From Salvator merianae (lineage: Eukaryota > Chordata > Lepidosauria > Squamata > Teiidae), in contig QVOM02000101.1 in assembly GCA_003586115.2 (NCBI GenBank), forward strand, positions 29,667,289 to 29,731,288: DNA of 64,000 nucleotides, in the 5' to 3' direction. This document shows, piece by piece, positions 11,490-22,535 of the stretch (the stretch's first letter is position 1; each line of letters begins with the position of its first letter). The position numbers and the translations under genes are program-made. Below the pieces are notes generated by a model that was not told the DNA's origin, ran no database searches, and saw only the letters and a list, made by a program, of their open reading frames with translations.

Positions 11490-11899
11490 GTTGTCCAGAT
11501 GGTTGGGCAACAACAGGGAATAAGTGAAAGGACTTATCCGTCTGGATACCATGCTCCCACCATCAGTTCACTGTGTACACCTGGAGGTGCAGGTCCGCAT
11601 CTCCATACATGCATGGCCACCATTTTGGAGCCCTGTATACGCATAGTGGCTGCCTCTAAGAAAGTGGTTCCTAGGAGCAGTGTCTAGAGCAGTACAGTAA
11701 TATTGCTATAGCAGCAAAAAACAGGTGGGGAGTCCTTTTTCCCACTATAGCAATACTGGAGCATATAGCCCCTATATCCCAGGGCTATTTTGGTGCTACT
11801 TGTGGAATGATCTCTGAAAATAACACTGGGCAACTTTATCTTTTAATCCTGGGAATCAGGACATGATGTGTTACAGGATACAATTTTTTCACCAATTCT
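11490..11899. other. Unassigned stretch
   Basis: Nothing recognised. The frame at 11478-11687 starts inside the family B terminus and has no recognisable domain. Confidence 0.4.
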
Positions 11900-12180
11900 A
11901 TTTAAGCTGTGTCAGGCATCTTCACTACATACATTTAGAAGACTGATAAAGACATATTAAATTACCCTGGCCTCAGCAGCAGCTACTAGCTTTAAGACTG
12001 GGTGTTTGCGCCCCACGTAAAGTGTGCCATGGCTGTTTGCAGGGCCTCCATACTGCCACAGCAGGTCACCAGAGGCCCTGTGAGCAGCCATGGCACACTT
12101 TACGTGGGGTGTGAACACCCAGGTTTAAAGCCGGCAGCCTCTGCTGCCTAGCCTTTGTTTGAGGAGCTCCCCTTTCTCAC
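11900..12180 (+). repeat. L2-type LINE 3' fragment split by a palindrome
   Basis: AGCTGTGTCAGGCATCTTCACTAC..TTTAGAAGACTGATAAAG matches the L2 tail at 29395-29445 (GTATCAGGCACCTTCACTATATACTTTTAGA). The downstream half, GCCTTTGTTTGAGG, resumes after the inserted palindrome at 11974-12150. Confidence 0.55.
11974..12150. mobile_element. Long palindromic (fold-back) element inserted in an L2 fragment
   Basis: The arms are about 75-80 bp. The inner part is nearly perfect: CCCACGTAAAGTGTGCCATGG on the left is repeated inverted on the right, around a loop of roughly 30 bases. GCCT flanks both sides (11970-11973 and 12151-12154) and could be a 4-bp target duplication. The arms contain TTTAAGACTGGGTG and CACCCAGGTTTAAAG. 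No coding potential. Confidence 0.7.
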
Positions 12181-13090
12181 TTTCAGGGCCCTTCCATACT
12201 TACCATTAAAACAGGAAGGGTGGGCCAGTTTAAGAGAATAATAAGGGCTTATAACATCTGTGATCAGATGAATTTTCTCAGTAAAGATCTGCCAAACTGG
12301 GACATGCAATTTTAACTTAGATTTTAATGATATGAAGCTCTGATTTAGCCTGCATTCATGCACATTTAAAATAAAGCAGTTCAAAGGCAGCTTAGAGATG
12401 TTTCAGAGGTGGTACGGCACATGTTAGAATTCTCACTGTGCTTGCTTTACCTTACATCTAGTGCAAGATTAGAAAATGCACTTCTGTGATGAAAAGCAGC
12501 ACAGAGATTGCCAATAGAGCTTGGGAATGTTCCAGCTCTGCCTCCTTCTCAGGTACAGCAGCTACCAGTAGAACTGCCACCAAATCCTTGGCCGGAGATA
12601 CAAGCCATCTCCAGCGGTCCTGAGGAAAACAAGGGCTAAGCAACCCTTTCTCTGTCCTCTTGAGTTTGTTTTTGGGGACTAAAATGAGCCTAGTCCTGGT
12701 TAGGACTATGCTGTGAAGGCATGTGACTAGGGCTTCCCTTCCCCTAGAAGCAAAGCAGATTGTAAAATTTGAACCTTTTATTGAAAGAAGATTAAAAGCA
12801 AGGGGAGGAAGGTAGTTTATATGGAACCAGCAAATTTAATGCTCAGGGCTTTACAAGAATAAAGAAGTTTTAAGATGTCAGTCTTAACCACACAGACTAG
12901 ACCCTAGATGTTCCCTATTTCATACACTTTCCTCATGACCTTTCTCTCCCTCAGAGAAACATCCACCCTGGCTGCCATATCACTGGTCTCCAGGTCAGGT
13001 CTCTCTCTCTGACTCTCTTTCCCCCCAAATAAATCCTGGCTCAGCCTGTATCCCACTTCTTGTTGGCTATCTAAATTCCTCTGAGAGCAA
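12181..13090. other. Unassigned stretch
   Basis: No gene or repeat recognised. The frames at 12148-12384, 12458-12643 and 12904-13104 on the minus strand show no recognisable domain. Confidence 0.4.
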
Positions 13091-13270
13091 GACCCTTTCT
13101 GCACTTGGCTTTTTTCCTGACTATATCCCAGAATAGGGACCTACAATCCACATGCTAGTGCAGATTATAGCAAGCCCCAGGTGGGGCCTGCCATAGTTTA
13201 TAGTAGCATGCAAATGGCAGATCCCTATTCCAAGATATAATCTGGAATAAGGTCAAGTGCAGAAAGGGCC
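13091..13270. mobile_element. Palindromic MITE family H, copy 1 (Harbinger-like)
   Basis: Outer ends GACCCTTTCTGCACTTGG and AAGTGCAGAAAGGGCC are inverted. The arms continue inward as ATATCCCAGAATAGGGACCT and its inverted form, with CATGCTAGTGCAGATTAT near the centre. The same layout occurs at 28205, 35247, 43355, 51298 and 53972, and in an internally deleted form at 16458. No TSD is readable here (CAA/CTA). Confidence 0.8.
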
Positions 13271-13537
13271 CTAGAGTCAGTCAAGATAGACTTGGCTAGA
13301 ACTCCTAATCATTAGTCCTCAACTGTTAATTCTCAGTTATCTAGCACCCTGAAGAAATGAGAGCTAGGTCCCTGGGCTACATCCTTCAAAACACAATAAA
13401 GGTAGATTGGATATGCAATGCGAGTGGGATGAGGACCCTAATGTCACATGCCATCAACTCCAAGACTTTGTTATTGCATATTAATTTTGTTTGTTTGAAT
13501 GTTCAGATCTTTGTTTCACTGAAGACTAAAAAAGATG

Positions 13538-13640
13538 AATAGGCTGATTTTAAAGATTTGTTACGGGCGCATAAAAGTCTAAACAACTTGGAACCAGGTT
13601 ATCTGAAGGAAAGCTTTCTGTCAATCATATCTGCTTTATG
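13538..13640 (+). repeat. Short L2-type LINE fragment
   Basis: CATAAAAGTCTAAACAACTTGG followed by ACCAGGTTATCTGAAGGA corresponds to the L2 segment encoding (Y)K(V/A)LN(G)LGPxYLK, also seen at 39578-39620. It is only about 100 bases. Confidence 0.5.
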
Positions 13641-13740
13641 TGAAGTTTGCTTACAGTTCAAAGCCTGTGATGCAGATGGACCCATTGAAAGTAGGGGCTG
13701 TACTTTCCTGCCAAGCACCACACGCTATAAATGCATTTAA

Positions 13741-14035
13741 AGATGTTTGTGGTTTGCTAATTACTACTGCAAATTCATTCCTGACTTTGCTAATACTGCT
13801 GGTCCATTGACTCTGATTGTAAAAGTAAGAAACTTGCTTTCCTGGAACAAGGATGTGCAGCATTTACAACGGAATATTTCCATGTCTTATCCATTTTACA
13901 AAACATGGATCAAAAACAAAACAAAACAAAAACATTGGCAAACAAAGCAAATGCATCCACTTTGCCATGGTGCAGTTTTACTCCGCCAAAACAAGAAGGG
14001 GGGGTTGCTTCATGTATATGTCATTCCAGACAACA
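13741..14035 (+). pseudogene. Ty3/Gypsy retrotransposon pol remnant (end of RT, start of RNase H)
   Basis: The plus frame from 13747 reads FANYYCKFIPDFANTAGPL, then LLSWNKDVQH. This fits the Ty3/Gypsy segment following the RT palm, F(A/x)NFYRRFI..FS..A.PLT..., and then W...C..AF. In the same frame GAVLLRQNKKGGLLHVY at about 13972-14022 resembles the Gypsy RNase H start (GAVL.Q...G.LHPVAY). About 30 codons between them are replaced by unrelated sequence. The frame then runs into the microsatellite at 14067. Both catalytic regions are incomplete, so it is dead. It is not an endogenous retrovirus call. Confidence 0.65.
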
Positions 14036-14066
14036 GAAAGCCACAGAATAGAATTCTCTTTTTACC

Positions 14067-14165
14067 TCTCTTTCTCTCTCTCTCCTCCTCCTCCTCCTCC
14101 TCCTCCTCCTCCTCCTTCTTCTTCTTCTTCTTCTTCTTCTTCTTCTTCTTCTTCTTCTTTTTTTT
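14067..14165. repeat. (CT)n(CCT)n(CTT)n pyrimidine tract
   Basis: A pure pyrimidine run changes from CT through CCT to CTT units and ends in poly-T. It produces the poly-Ser, poly-Pro and poly-Phe frames seen here. Confidence 0.97.
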
Positions 14166-14539
14166 GAGGGGGGTTTGAGGTTATTGGCATTCACCACATT
14201 TTAGGAGTGACTACTCATCCTGTTGATGTTTGAACTGGCCATAACAACTTAGAGCAACTCCAAACAGTGCACAAACCCAGCTAGCTCTTGTCCCAAATCT
14301 TTACAGACAGGATGCATCCAGATGACCAAATTTTGGAATCCTGTAGAAATTTGGGAGCATGAGTGGACAAATACTCCCACAACTATTTGCCCCCCAAGAC
14401 TCCTGGCCCATAGTCATATCTCATATTATTTTGGAGACAGAGGCTGGCTCAAGTCCACGAAAACCAGATACTAAATTATGTTACTGGTTTTTCCGAGGAC
14501 TTTCCTGTCTAGAAAATTTGGATAATTCCAACTCTGAAT
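14166..14539. other. Unassigned stretch
   Basis: No repeat family or gene recognised. Confidence 0.35.
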
Positions 14540-14995
14540 CCGTTTCGGCATGAAACAGAGCCAGCCAGGCCTCCTGCCACCCTCCCAATTCTCCTTGCCA
14601 CTGCAGCTGCCTGCCACCACCCCTCCAAAGCTTCCCATCACTTCCCACCACCCCTTCTTCCCCTTGTGTTTGCCACAGCCATGAATGCTGCCGTCTCCCA
14701 CCCACCACCACTGCCACAGCTGCCTTCCACCAATCCCCATGCCCCCTGCCACTTCCCACTATCTCTCCAAAGCTCCCTACTGCCTCCCACTGCCTCCCAT
14801 CTCCCCCATACCTCAGTGTTGACCACCACTGTAATTATGGCTGCAACTACCTTCTGCCTCCTGCCTCCCATGACTCTCAGCCCCTCTGCCTCCCACAATC
14901 CCCCAAACCCTCTGCCTCCTGCTACCCACCAAGATCCCGCATCTCCCACCTGCCCCCATCCCCAACCTTCCTGCTCCAATTCACCTAGTATCAGA
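14540..14995. repeat. Low-complexity C-rich region (CCACC/CTCCC motifs)
   Basis: Irregular repeats of CTGCC, CTCCCA and CCACC fill about 450 bases with few Gs. Open frames on both strands (14471-14979 minus, 14666-15028 plus) are proline- or glycine/tryptophan-rich and follow from this composition. It may be a decayed minisatellite. Confidence 0.65.
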
Positions 14996-16457
14996 AGGGC
15001 CTGGATGACAGTAGCAACGACACACTAAAGTGTGACCAGGCTAGAGCAGGCCCAAACAGCCTCTCTCCGCTGTCCATTCCAGGGACAGACTAAAACATAA
15101 AAATGTAACTGCAGCCCTGGAGTATTTAAAAAGGGTAACCTTTTGGTAAGTCCTGTTTAACTATCCTTAGACCATTTTCATCACCAGATAAATGTATGTG
15201 ATGGCTACAAGATGAATTTATTAACAGGAACATAGCCACAATCATTGAAAATCTAGCAGACTTCCAGTCACAGTTCCAGTCCTGGGCAGCCATTCTGTAG
15301 TACCTGAGAAGCATTGCTACAGTGCTCCCCATGAGCTCTGAGGAACTGCCTTGAAGTTCTGTAATTTGTCTTCACCCCCAGCCAGGCACTCCACACTGCT
15401 GCTTTCATCCCATCCCATTGATGCTGCTACAGATTGACTTTCATGTTAAATAAGTCTCCAGCAGAAAGCACAATTCAGCAAACACACTTCCATGAAAAGC
15501 AACATAGATATAGATATAGATAGATGATATAGATATATCAACTGCAAGATCCTTATGCTCAAGAGTACAAACTGGAAGTACAGTTTCTTGAGTAGACTTC
15601 TTTGTTCTCTTGAAAGTTGACTGAATTACACAGTTATGGACACTTCTATGTGTCCCCATCCTTGCAATACAAAGAGATGCAGCTTTGGCATGGTATATCC
15701 CCAGCATGGGATTTGGGAATTTGGGGTGGGGGGATTGCATCTATTATTGACTTCTGCTTTTCATACTTCAGATATAAAACAAAGGTACTACTATAGCTCC
15801 TGCAGACACCAGGGGAAAAGTACCAAGTTGGTTGTGCCTATGAGTCCAAAGCGGCAATATGATTACCTGTCTGGATGTTTGCTTTCACCATGGGCCTTGA
15901 AGAAAATGTCCCCCGTATGTGCACAGTGTCCAAACTGGGTCAAAAATGGTGGTCATGCTTGTGCCATCGAAATATCTGGAAGCATCCTAACCATTGCAGG
16001 AGCAAGCATCCAGACAAGTACATGTCTCACAATGTTGCCCTGCAATCTGGCAGGAACAGTAAGAGGCAATTGTGGGATTCAAACAGGACTCTATATTTTC
16101 TTTTCACCATCTGGAGCCAGTCTCAGAACAGTATTGGATATGTTACATTAATTGGCAGTGGGACAAATGGGCAGATTCTTACAATAATGTCAAATCCAAG
16201 CATACTTGGCAGAATCTTGTCTGTACAAATTATGCATGTCCTCAAAGATACTTCCCTGCACCACCTCAGATTCTTTAATGCCAGCAGTGAATCACTAACA
16301 TTCTCCAAGAGGAGTTACTATTAGTTAATAAGACATTGACAAGTACTTCATCAGCCATTAAGGCTGAAGACAGAGCATGACTGCCTACTAAAATTTCCAT
16401 TACTCAAGCCCTGTTGTATAAATTGGGCACTAAAGAACGAGCTACACCTACATTTTA
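14996..16457. other. Unassigned stretch with overlapping plus-strand frames
   Basis: A short GATATA tract is at 15504-15539. Frames at 15636-16151 (171 codons) and 15875-16324 (149 codons) overlap in different phases and match no domain that I recognise. A cysteine cluster (CAQCPNW) in the first frame is not a recognisable zinc motif. A transposon remnant is possible. Confidence 0.35.
15504..15539. repeat. (GATATA)n-like simple repeat
   Basis: Imperfect ATAGAT/GATATA units. Confidence 0.8.
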
Positions 16458-16562
16458 GGCCCTTTCTGCACAGGCCTTTATTCTAGATGATATCCTGGAA
16501 TAGAGACCTGCCATCTGCATGCTATAATATAATTCAGAATAAGGCCCAGTGCAGAAAGGGTC
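16458..16562. mobile_element. Palindromic MITE family H, short copy 2, with TTA TSD
   Basis: Ends GGCCCTTTCTGCAC and GTGCAGAAAGGGTC are inverted. The element is flanked by TTA at 16455-16457 and TTA at 16563-16565. At 105 bp it lacks the central part of the roughly 180-bp copies. A 3-bp TTA duplication with GGC-type ends is typical of the PIF/Harbinger superfamily (established knowledge). Confidence 0.8.
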
Positions 16563-16688
16563 TTAATCTACCACTGATCAATCTACAGAATAATAAGAAC
16601 ACATCAGCAAATCAATTAACCATTTTACTTCTGTGTTATTTAACCCAAAGTTAGATTTTTTGAAAAATGGTAAATTCTAGTCAGACAG

Positions 16689-16689
<1 letters not shown>

Positions 16690-16721
<32 letters not shown>
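16690..16721. repeat. (GT)n microsatellite
   Basis: About 15 GT dinucleotides in a row. Confidence 0.97.
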
Positions 16722-16722
<1 letters not shown>

Positions 16723-16763
16723 TGTTGCTCAAATTTTTGGAGCTGAACCTTAGAAGGTTCCAG

Positions 16764-16815
16764 AAGACTATTTATTTATTTAATTAGTTACTTTACAGCA
16801 GTCAGTGGCTACCCT
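16764..16815 (-). repeat. LINE 3'-tail-like fragment
   Basis: ATTTATTTATTTAATTAG followed by TTACAGCAGTCAGTGGCTACC resembles the fragment at 5374-5425. Weak. Confidence 0.35.
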
Positions 16816-17002
16816 GCATGATGGATGCTAACTCTGGGTACTTTTATACCCAAGTATTTTCTGATTGCCATTGAAATCACTTCCCTGACTGTGGATTACT
16901 GTTTTGATCATGATTTTATCTGTTTTCAAAAAGGAAATAATTGTTTCTATTAGTAGTAATTATCATTATTGCCTTGTAGACAACCCTGGGATATTTTAGA
17001 GG

Positions 17003-17003
<1 letters not shown>

Positions 17004-17050
<47 letters not shown>
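17004..17050. repeat. (AT)n microsatellite
   Basis: About 20 AT dinucleotides in a row. Confidence 0.97.
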
Positions 17051-17109
17051 GAAATATTCTGAATAAATTATAAATAATAAAATTTTCATCCTTCTTGTAT
17101 TTAGTCATA

Positions 17110-17647
17110 GGACCTTTCTGCACACACTGTAGTTCGGCAATAGGAGCCCTCATTGTCAACTTCTGGGCCTCATCATTGGTTCACAATTTAGAATGGACCT
17201 GTAAGGTCCCACCCACTGCTAGTGCACTTTGTCTGCTTTAGATGGAATGTGATCTATATCAAGAGGCTCTTGATCTGAATCACTAGTAGAACTGATTAAA
17301 CTGGTATACTGACATACCAGTGAGGGTGATCCAGATCACAAAGGCATATAGAAAGTTCATCTCCATTTCCTGGACTACCAGGAGATCCATGCCACCAGTG
17401 CATCAAAACATGCCACTGACAAGCCCTAAGAGTGGTCCCAAATCTAGGAACTTTCATTCCTAGCCTTCCAGGCTAGGAGTCCAGTCTCAAAGCTGGTGCA
17501 AGCTTCAGGGGCTGGTGCAGGAGATGGTCTGGACCAATGCTGCCACGCAGACTGTGCTGCACTAGGACATGCCACAATATGTTCTGCAAACCTCAATGGT
17601 CCAGAACCACTGGCCCAGAACAAGGCAGAGTGAGTGCAGAAAGACCC
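17110..17647. mobile_element. Non-autonomous DNA element with GGACCTTTCTGCAC ends
   Basis: Left end GGACCTTTCTGCACAC and right end GAGTGCAGAAAGACCC are inverted and close to the family H ends. The interior is different: 538 bp with inner palindromic pieces such as TGATCTGAATCAC and GTGATCCAGATCAC. No exact TSD is readable. It probably belongs to the same superfamily as family H. Confidence 0.55.
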
Positions 17648-20214
17648 TTAGCTTCATTAGTGTTTTTCATTAATAAATGAATATTTTTCTTTCCCTATTC
17701 TCTTTTCTAAGAATGAAGCTTATATTCATTTTGCAAAGACCTTGATAATATCTTTTTCTTTATCTTAGCAGTACATTTATTTTTGCAAAAATCTTGTTAA
17801 TCTGTTATATATACCATTGCACAAAAGTGGAGGGAAGAAGGTATGGTGCAACACACACAGAGTACAGTAAAATCAGAATAATGCTGCCAGCCAGAGCTGT
17901 CAACCACCTTATTGACTTCAGGTCCAATCTTTAAGCTATGACTGACCTAAGCATAAGTTATATGTCTTGTATAATCTGATTTGTAGTCCATGGACAAGAT
18001 AAGATTTCCTGCTTATGTCACTTTAGTCTATTTTCTGGGAGACTTTCAGAGACAGCCCTATATCATCTGATGGATACGTGCTTTCTTCTTGAGTTAAAAT
18101 TCCACCTGTCTTCAGAGGTCTGGAAGCCATTTTCATAGCTTTCCAGGCAGCACTGCTCCTGCAACGATATGAGAAAATACTCTAAAAGGTCTGGCTAACA
18201 TGTACGTTTGAAAATGCGAAATTTCTGGTGCAAAGTGTCTCAGGGTGATAAGCTTGCCTGATGAATTTTGACTAAGTAAATTCAATGTTTCTATGCTTAA
18301 TGTGTATAAGATAAAGTAAATATCCAGCTTTTTAAAGGAGGGTGGAAAAAAATGTTATATTGAAATAAAAAACCACAGGTATTTCAGAACACAATGCATT
18401 TAGAGGTGCACGCAGGAATGGATACAGAATATTATTAGATATTAATTTCCAAGCAGACTTCAGAAAATAATAGCAACCAGAAGCACTGAAGTAACACAAC
18501 AGAATATATGCAAACACATCTGAAACTGTCTGCAAATAGATAATTCATCTATCTCTATATACAGCATTATTCTCTGTTCCTATTGAGCTATGATTTACAG
18601 TGTCCAGTGCTGCATTTATCAAGTAGTAAACAGGAATGTGTGAACTAGCTGTTAGTCTTCAGTGAAAAGCAGCACTATCAATGGTTATTTTTAATGGTAT
18701 TAATGAACCAAAGTCAGCAGATATGTGAAGAAAAGGAAAAAAGAAGAAAACATACATAATTATTTATTGGTATGGTTAGTTGTTACAGAACTATCAAGTC
18801 AAGAACTGAGTCTTAATGAAATGGTTAAAATGGATAGCAATGGTTTCTGCCATGTGAATTAATGATTTGTTCACCCTTCAATATTTATAGCACTTTTGAA
18901 GCACAGAATTAAGCACTAGACTCTGCTAGAATTTGCATGATGATCAGATAATACCACACCTTGGGTGAATTGTAAAGCATCAACTCCTCTGAATTATCCA
19001 CTCTGACTTCAAAAGAGATGGAAAGTTACTTCATCTGCATAGCATTCAACTTCCTTAATGCAAAGAGTTAGCTGTCTCAATAACTCCCTCAGTTCCAAAA
19101 TCTCACTTTTTTTCTTTTTTCTTTTAATGGAAGAGAATAAAACATGAGTGGCAGCATATAGAAAATTAGGTTTTAACTATTATGTTTATTTAATAGCACT
19201 GTGGCATAATAAGAAATCCCATATTTTAATAATTGCATGCCCTTTCAGTTTTTAGCTTAGAGCAATGGACAATTATTCTTTTAACTTTAAAAAATCTCAT
19301 TGTACTATTACATTTCTTCGCTTTTTTTAACGTTCAGATTTGGAAAATAATTTCCTGGGTAAAAGTGTCAGCAGCATTAATTTTGTAAAACAGTTATAGA
19401 TAATAATTCATCATGGCTAGAAAGAATTGTTATCACATTGCCATCATGGTGTCCATAAAATTTGCCTCAAAATCCATCCCCCTTGGTTATGCCAGTCAGT
19501 GTTTAATGTGGGGATGGTTGTCTGGGATGCTTTTCTGAAGTGTCTGTTTAAAAATAAGATTTATACTAGCACTTGACTGTATTAGTTGGCATCTCATTTA
19601 AATGTTACTGGTAGGAGATAACTGTACCAAAGAATAAAGGAAGAAAATGTAGCAGAAACCACTGAGCATTTTATGTAAGATAATATTTTTTTTAGCAGTT
19701 GCATGAATAAAAAAAACAAACAAATCATAAGCCCAAAATAAGGAAGGACTATATTACATTTTATTCTCTAACCAAAAACCTGTTCAGCCTTCATCAGCTA
19801 TATTTAAACATCCCGGGCATACCTTTAATATGTGTTTAGATTCATAATCTTCATGATATAGCCCCAAATGTCTGTCCGACCTTTATAGATAAAAACTAGG
19901 GCTAGATTCACATGGCAATGGCCTTCTAGGAGACAGGATCATGGGGTTTCACCTCATTGGGTGTGCATATGCTATTCAGATGCCTGGTGTCTCCCGGTCT
20001 CTAAAGCTTTGAAACTGTGGAATGACTGTTCTGAAGCTTTAAAGTTTTTGCCCAGATACAAATAATCCCTGCTTCCACCATCACTCTACATAGCAGCACT
20101 GGCAAATGATGGCAAAATCTGTCTTTAGAGAAATTTAGCACTCTCTGTAAATTGGTTAACTTCAAGTGTGTTTCTGAGGTGTCCAGTAGTTCCAATGGAA
20201 GCAGGAGTGTGTGC
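17648..20214. other. Long stretch with no recognised repeat
   Basis: About 2.5 kb of A+T-rich DNA shows no transposon signature, microsatellite or open frame above 67 codons. It holds many TAAT/ATTA words, e.g. near 19160-19420. It is the best candidate in the window for ordinary unique sequence, and possibly a conserved element, but conservation cannot be judged from one sequence. Confidence 0.4.
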
Positions 20215-20700
20215 TAGCTTGGCTTCAGGAGCAATCTAAAAACATCCCTGAGTCCAGGTTCTCTGGCACATCACACCAGTCTTGAAGGTATTGCACTGGT
20301 TACCAATTCACTACCCATATAGACCTTTCTGTGACTTAAGATCACAAAGTAAGGGTCTTGTAGTACTGCTACTCTCAGAGGTGCAAGGAGTTTCTGCATG
20401 TGATAGGGCCTTTTCTGTAGCAGCCCCTTGCTGTGGAATAGCCTGCCAGTGGAGGTACATCAACCTCCAGCTTCATTGTGGTGCTTGATTAAAATATACC
20501 TCTTCACCCAGGCCTTTGATACATACTGTAGATTCCTCTGAATGTAGATTCCTCAGTCCTGTCAGAGTGGGAGGGAAGGAGGGTGGAAGGGCTATATTTT
20601 AAATATGTTTTGTTGCTTAGCATTTTTATCATGGACTGTGACCCACCCTGGGACCTTTGGTTAAAAGGCAGGATACAAATTGCATACATACATACATTTC
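20215..20700 (+). repeat. L2-type LINE 3' end
   Basis: CACATCACACCAGTCTTGAAG, then GCACTGGTTACC, GGCCTTTTCTGTAGCAGCCCC, GGAATAGCCTGCC and CACCCAGGCCTTTGATAC follow the order in the better L2 at 39500-40100. The tail ends in a GGATACAAAT..CATACATACAT simple tract. Minus- and plus-strand frames over it are fragments only. Confidence 0.8.
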
Positions 20701-21017
20701 AGTAAGGTACAACAATTATCATATGCCCTCATCTGAAGAGTAGCACACACTTATTGTCATTCTTTTCTTCTGATTGTACAGCTTCAGGAAGAACATATAT
20801 GGAATGACAAAGAAAGAAGCCATTGAATAACCCAGAATCATACAATTGTTTTCCATAAACAATTGGCCTATTAAATCTCAGAAAATTAATTTACTTTCAG
20901 AATACAAATTGTTTTCAGCTACTGATAACTGAACTGAACTTCAACAATAGTGGCTTGGAAAAATGCATAACTATGGATGTGTTCACCTGTAGCAAGGCAA
21001 TTAAAAACAGTTCAAAA

Positions 21018-21070
21018 GTTTTAGTTTTAGTTTTAGTTTTAGTTTTAGTTTTAGTTTTAGTTTTAGTTTT
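21018..21070. repeat. (TTTTAG)n tandem repeat
   Basis: About nine copies of AGTTTT/TTTTAG follow one another without interruption. It is not the vertebrate telomere repeat TTAGGG. Confidence 0.95.
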
Positions 21071-21240
21071 CTGTTTTATTGCTTTCTTTTGTGATTTTAT
21101 TTTGCAAACTATGCTGAGTATTCTGAAATCTATGGTATGTAAATCAAGTTAATTAACTAATTTAGAGAAGGTAGTGTGTGGCCTTTGTCTTCTAATCCCA
21201 TTTTATGTCCACTTTTTCTAGTCGAGGGATGCTTCTGCAC

Positions 21241-22527
21241 CAGGGGTGTGCACGAAAGGATTTTTCGGTGTTCGTTTCGCAAAGCATCGAAGCACCGTTG
21301 CTTCGTTTCATACGAAAATGCTACTCGCGAAAATGGCGACTTTCGTTTTTGCTGCAAAAATTTTCACAAAAAAACCGGAGGGGCATGTTCCTTGCAAAAT
21401 GAATGAAATAAGTGTCAAAAAACAAACACTTCTTTCTATAGGGAAACGCCGCATATCCCCCTGCCCTGTCCCTTCTATATTTGACCGTCCATGTTGCTCG
21501 TTTAAGGAGTTGCTTTGTTAAAGGTAAAAATTGCATGGAGCTTACTTTTAGCCGGTGGCTGGTTTGTAGCAGGATCCAAAGCAACGAAGGCACGTTGGGG
21601 GTTCCTCACTGTGGATCGCGAGGTTGCTTGGAAGTGCTATGATTTTGCTAATATGCCAGAGAGGCAAAAGCAAGCGAAAGCAAGCAAAGGTATTTTTTTC
21701 GCTTTGATTTTTCGTCATTTTCGATGCCTTTTTGACGCTCATGTCTGTGCGCGCATGCGCGCTAACTTATGTCACTTTAACTTATTGGCGCGACTCGTCG
21801 CTGGCTGCCATCCATGCTGATTGTTTGGGGTGCAGAAATTATTACCTATTGGCTTTTATGGGTGGGTCCATAGCACCTTATAAAAGCGGCTGCCAATGAG
21901 CCATTTTATTTCCGTGTTGATCAGAGCTGACTCTCAGCTGAGTGACCTGACTGAATTTTTTTTCCCCCATTCATTGTATGAGGCGGGTAGACTCAGTCAG
22001 CGACGTGTGAAGAAATTGCCTTCAGCTAAGCGCGTAATTTAGAAGACTGGAGGCAGCCGCAGGATTAAATAACTCCCTACTTCTGAGCAGCAGCAAAATG
22101 ACACCTCGTCTTGCCCTCCATTTCAAAAAGCAGAACTATATACCACCATCAAAGAAGTTTTATTAACTCCTAGCCATCTGACTTTCTCATCCTCATGCAG
22201 TGTGATCGATGCGAGGCAGGCGAAGAGTTAAAAAAATACCGTCTTTCCTAATGTGATGCATTACAATTTCCAATTTCCAACCTCTAGAGGCAGTGTCTTG
22301 AGGCTGCGAAGCAACCGTGCTTCAACGCATCAAAGTTTTCACGGCAAAAAAAGACGAAAGCGGCTGTTCGCGGCGAATGGCGAAGGTCCCGAAAATTAGC
22401 GAAAATGGCGGGGACTTTCGCCATTTGCTTTTGCAATGTAGATTGCACTTCACATTCGATGCAAAAACCATGAAGCATCGAAATTCGAATGAAATTTTGT
22501 TGCCACGAAGCTTCGTGCACACCCCTA
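21241..22527. mobile_element. Complete GC-rich hAT-like non-autonomous element with perfect 8-bp TSD
   Basis: Left end CAGGGGTGTGCACGAA and right end TTCGTGCACACCCCTA are inverted repeats. The flanking octamers are identical: TTCTGCAC at 21233-21240 and at 22528-22535. They fit the hAT-preferred nTnnnnAn pattern. The element is 1287 bp and rich in CGAA/TTCG and CpG. It contains a subterminal hairpin (22375-22430) shared with the elements at 1-682 and 25897-26518. No transposase is recognisable; frames such as 21515-21820 plus and 22284-22759 minus have no domain. It likely relied on a transposase from elsewhere. Confidence 0.9.
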
Positions 22528-22535
22528 TTCTGCAC

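Noticed and set aside
13747..14178. 143-codon frame as a host gene exon
   Set aside because: The first part is Ty3/Gypsy pol and the end is microsatellite translation.
14471..15028. Proline-rich (plus) or glycine/tryptophan-rich (minus) proteins
   Set aside because: Low-complexity C-rich DNA lacks stops by composition on both strands.
21018..21070. Interstitial telomere repeat
   Set aside because: The unit is TTTTAG, not TTAGGG, and there are no other telomere-like units nearby.
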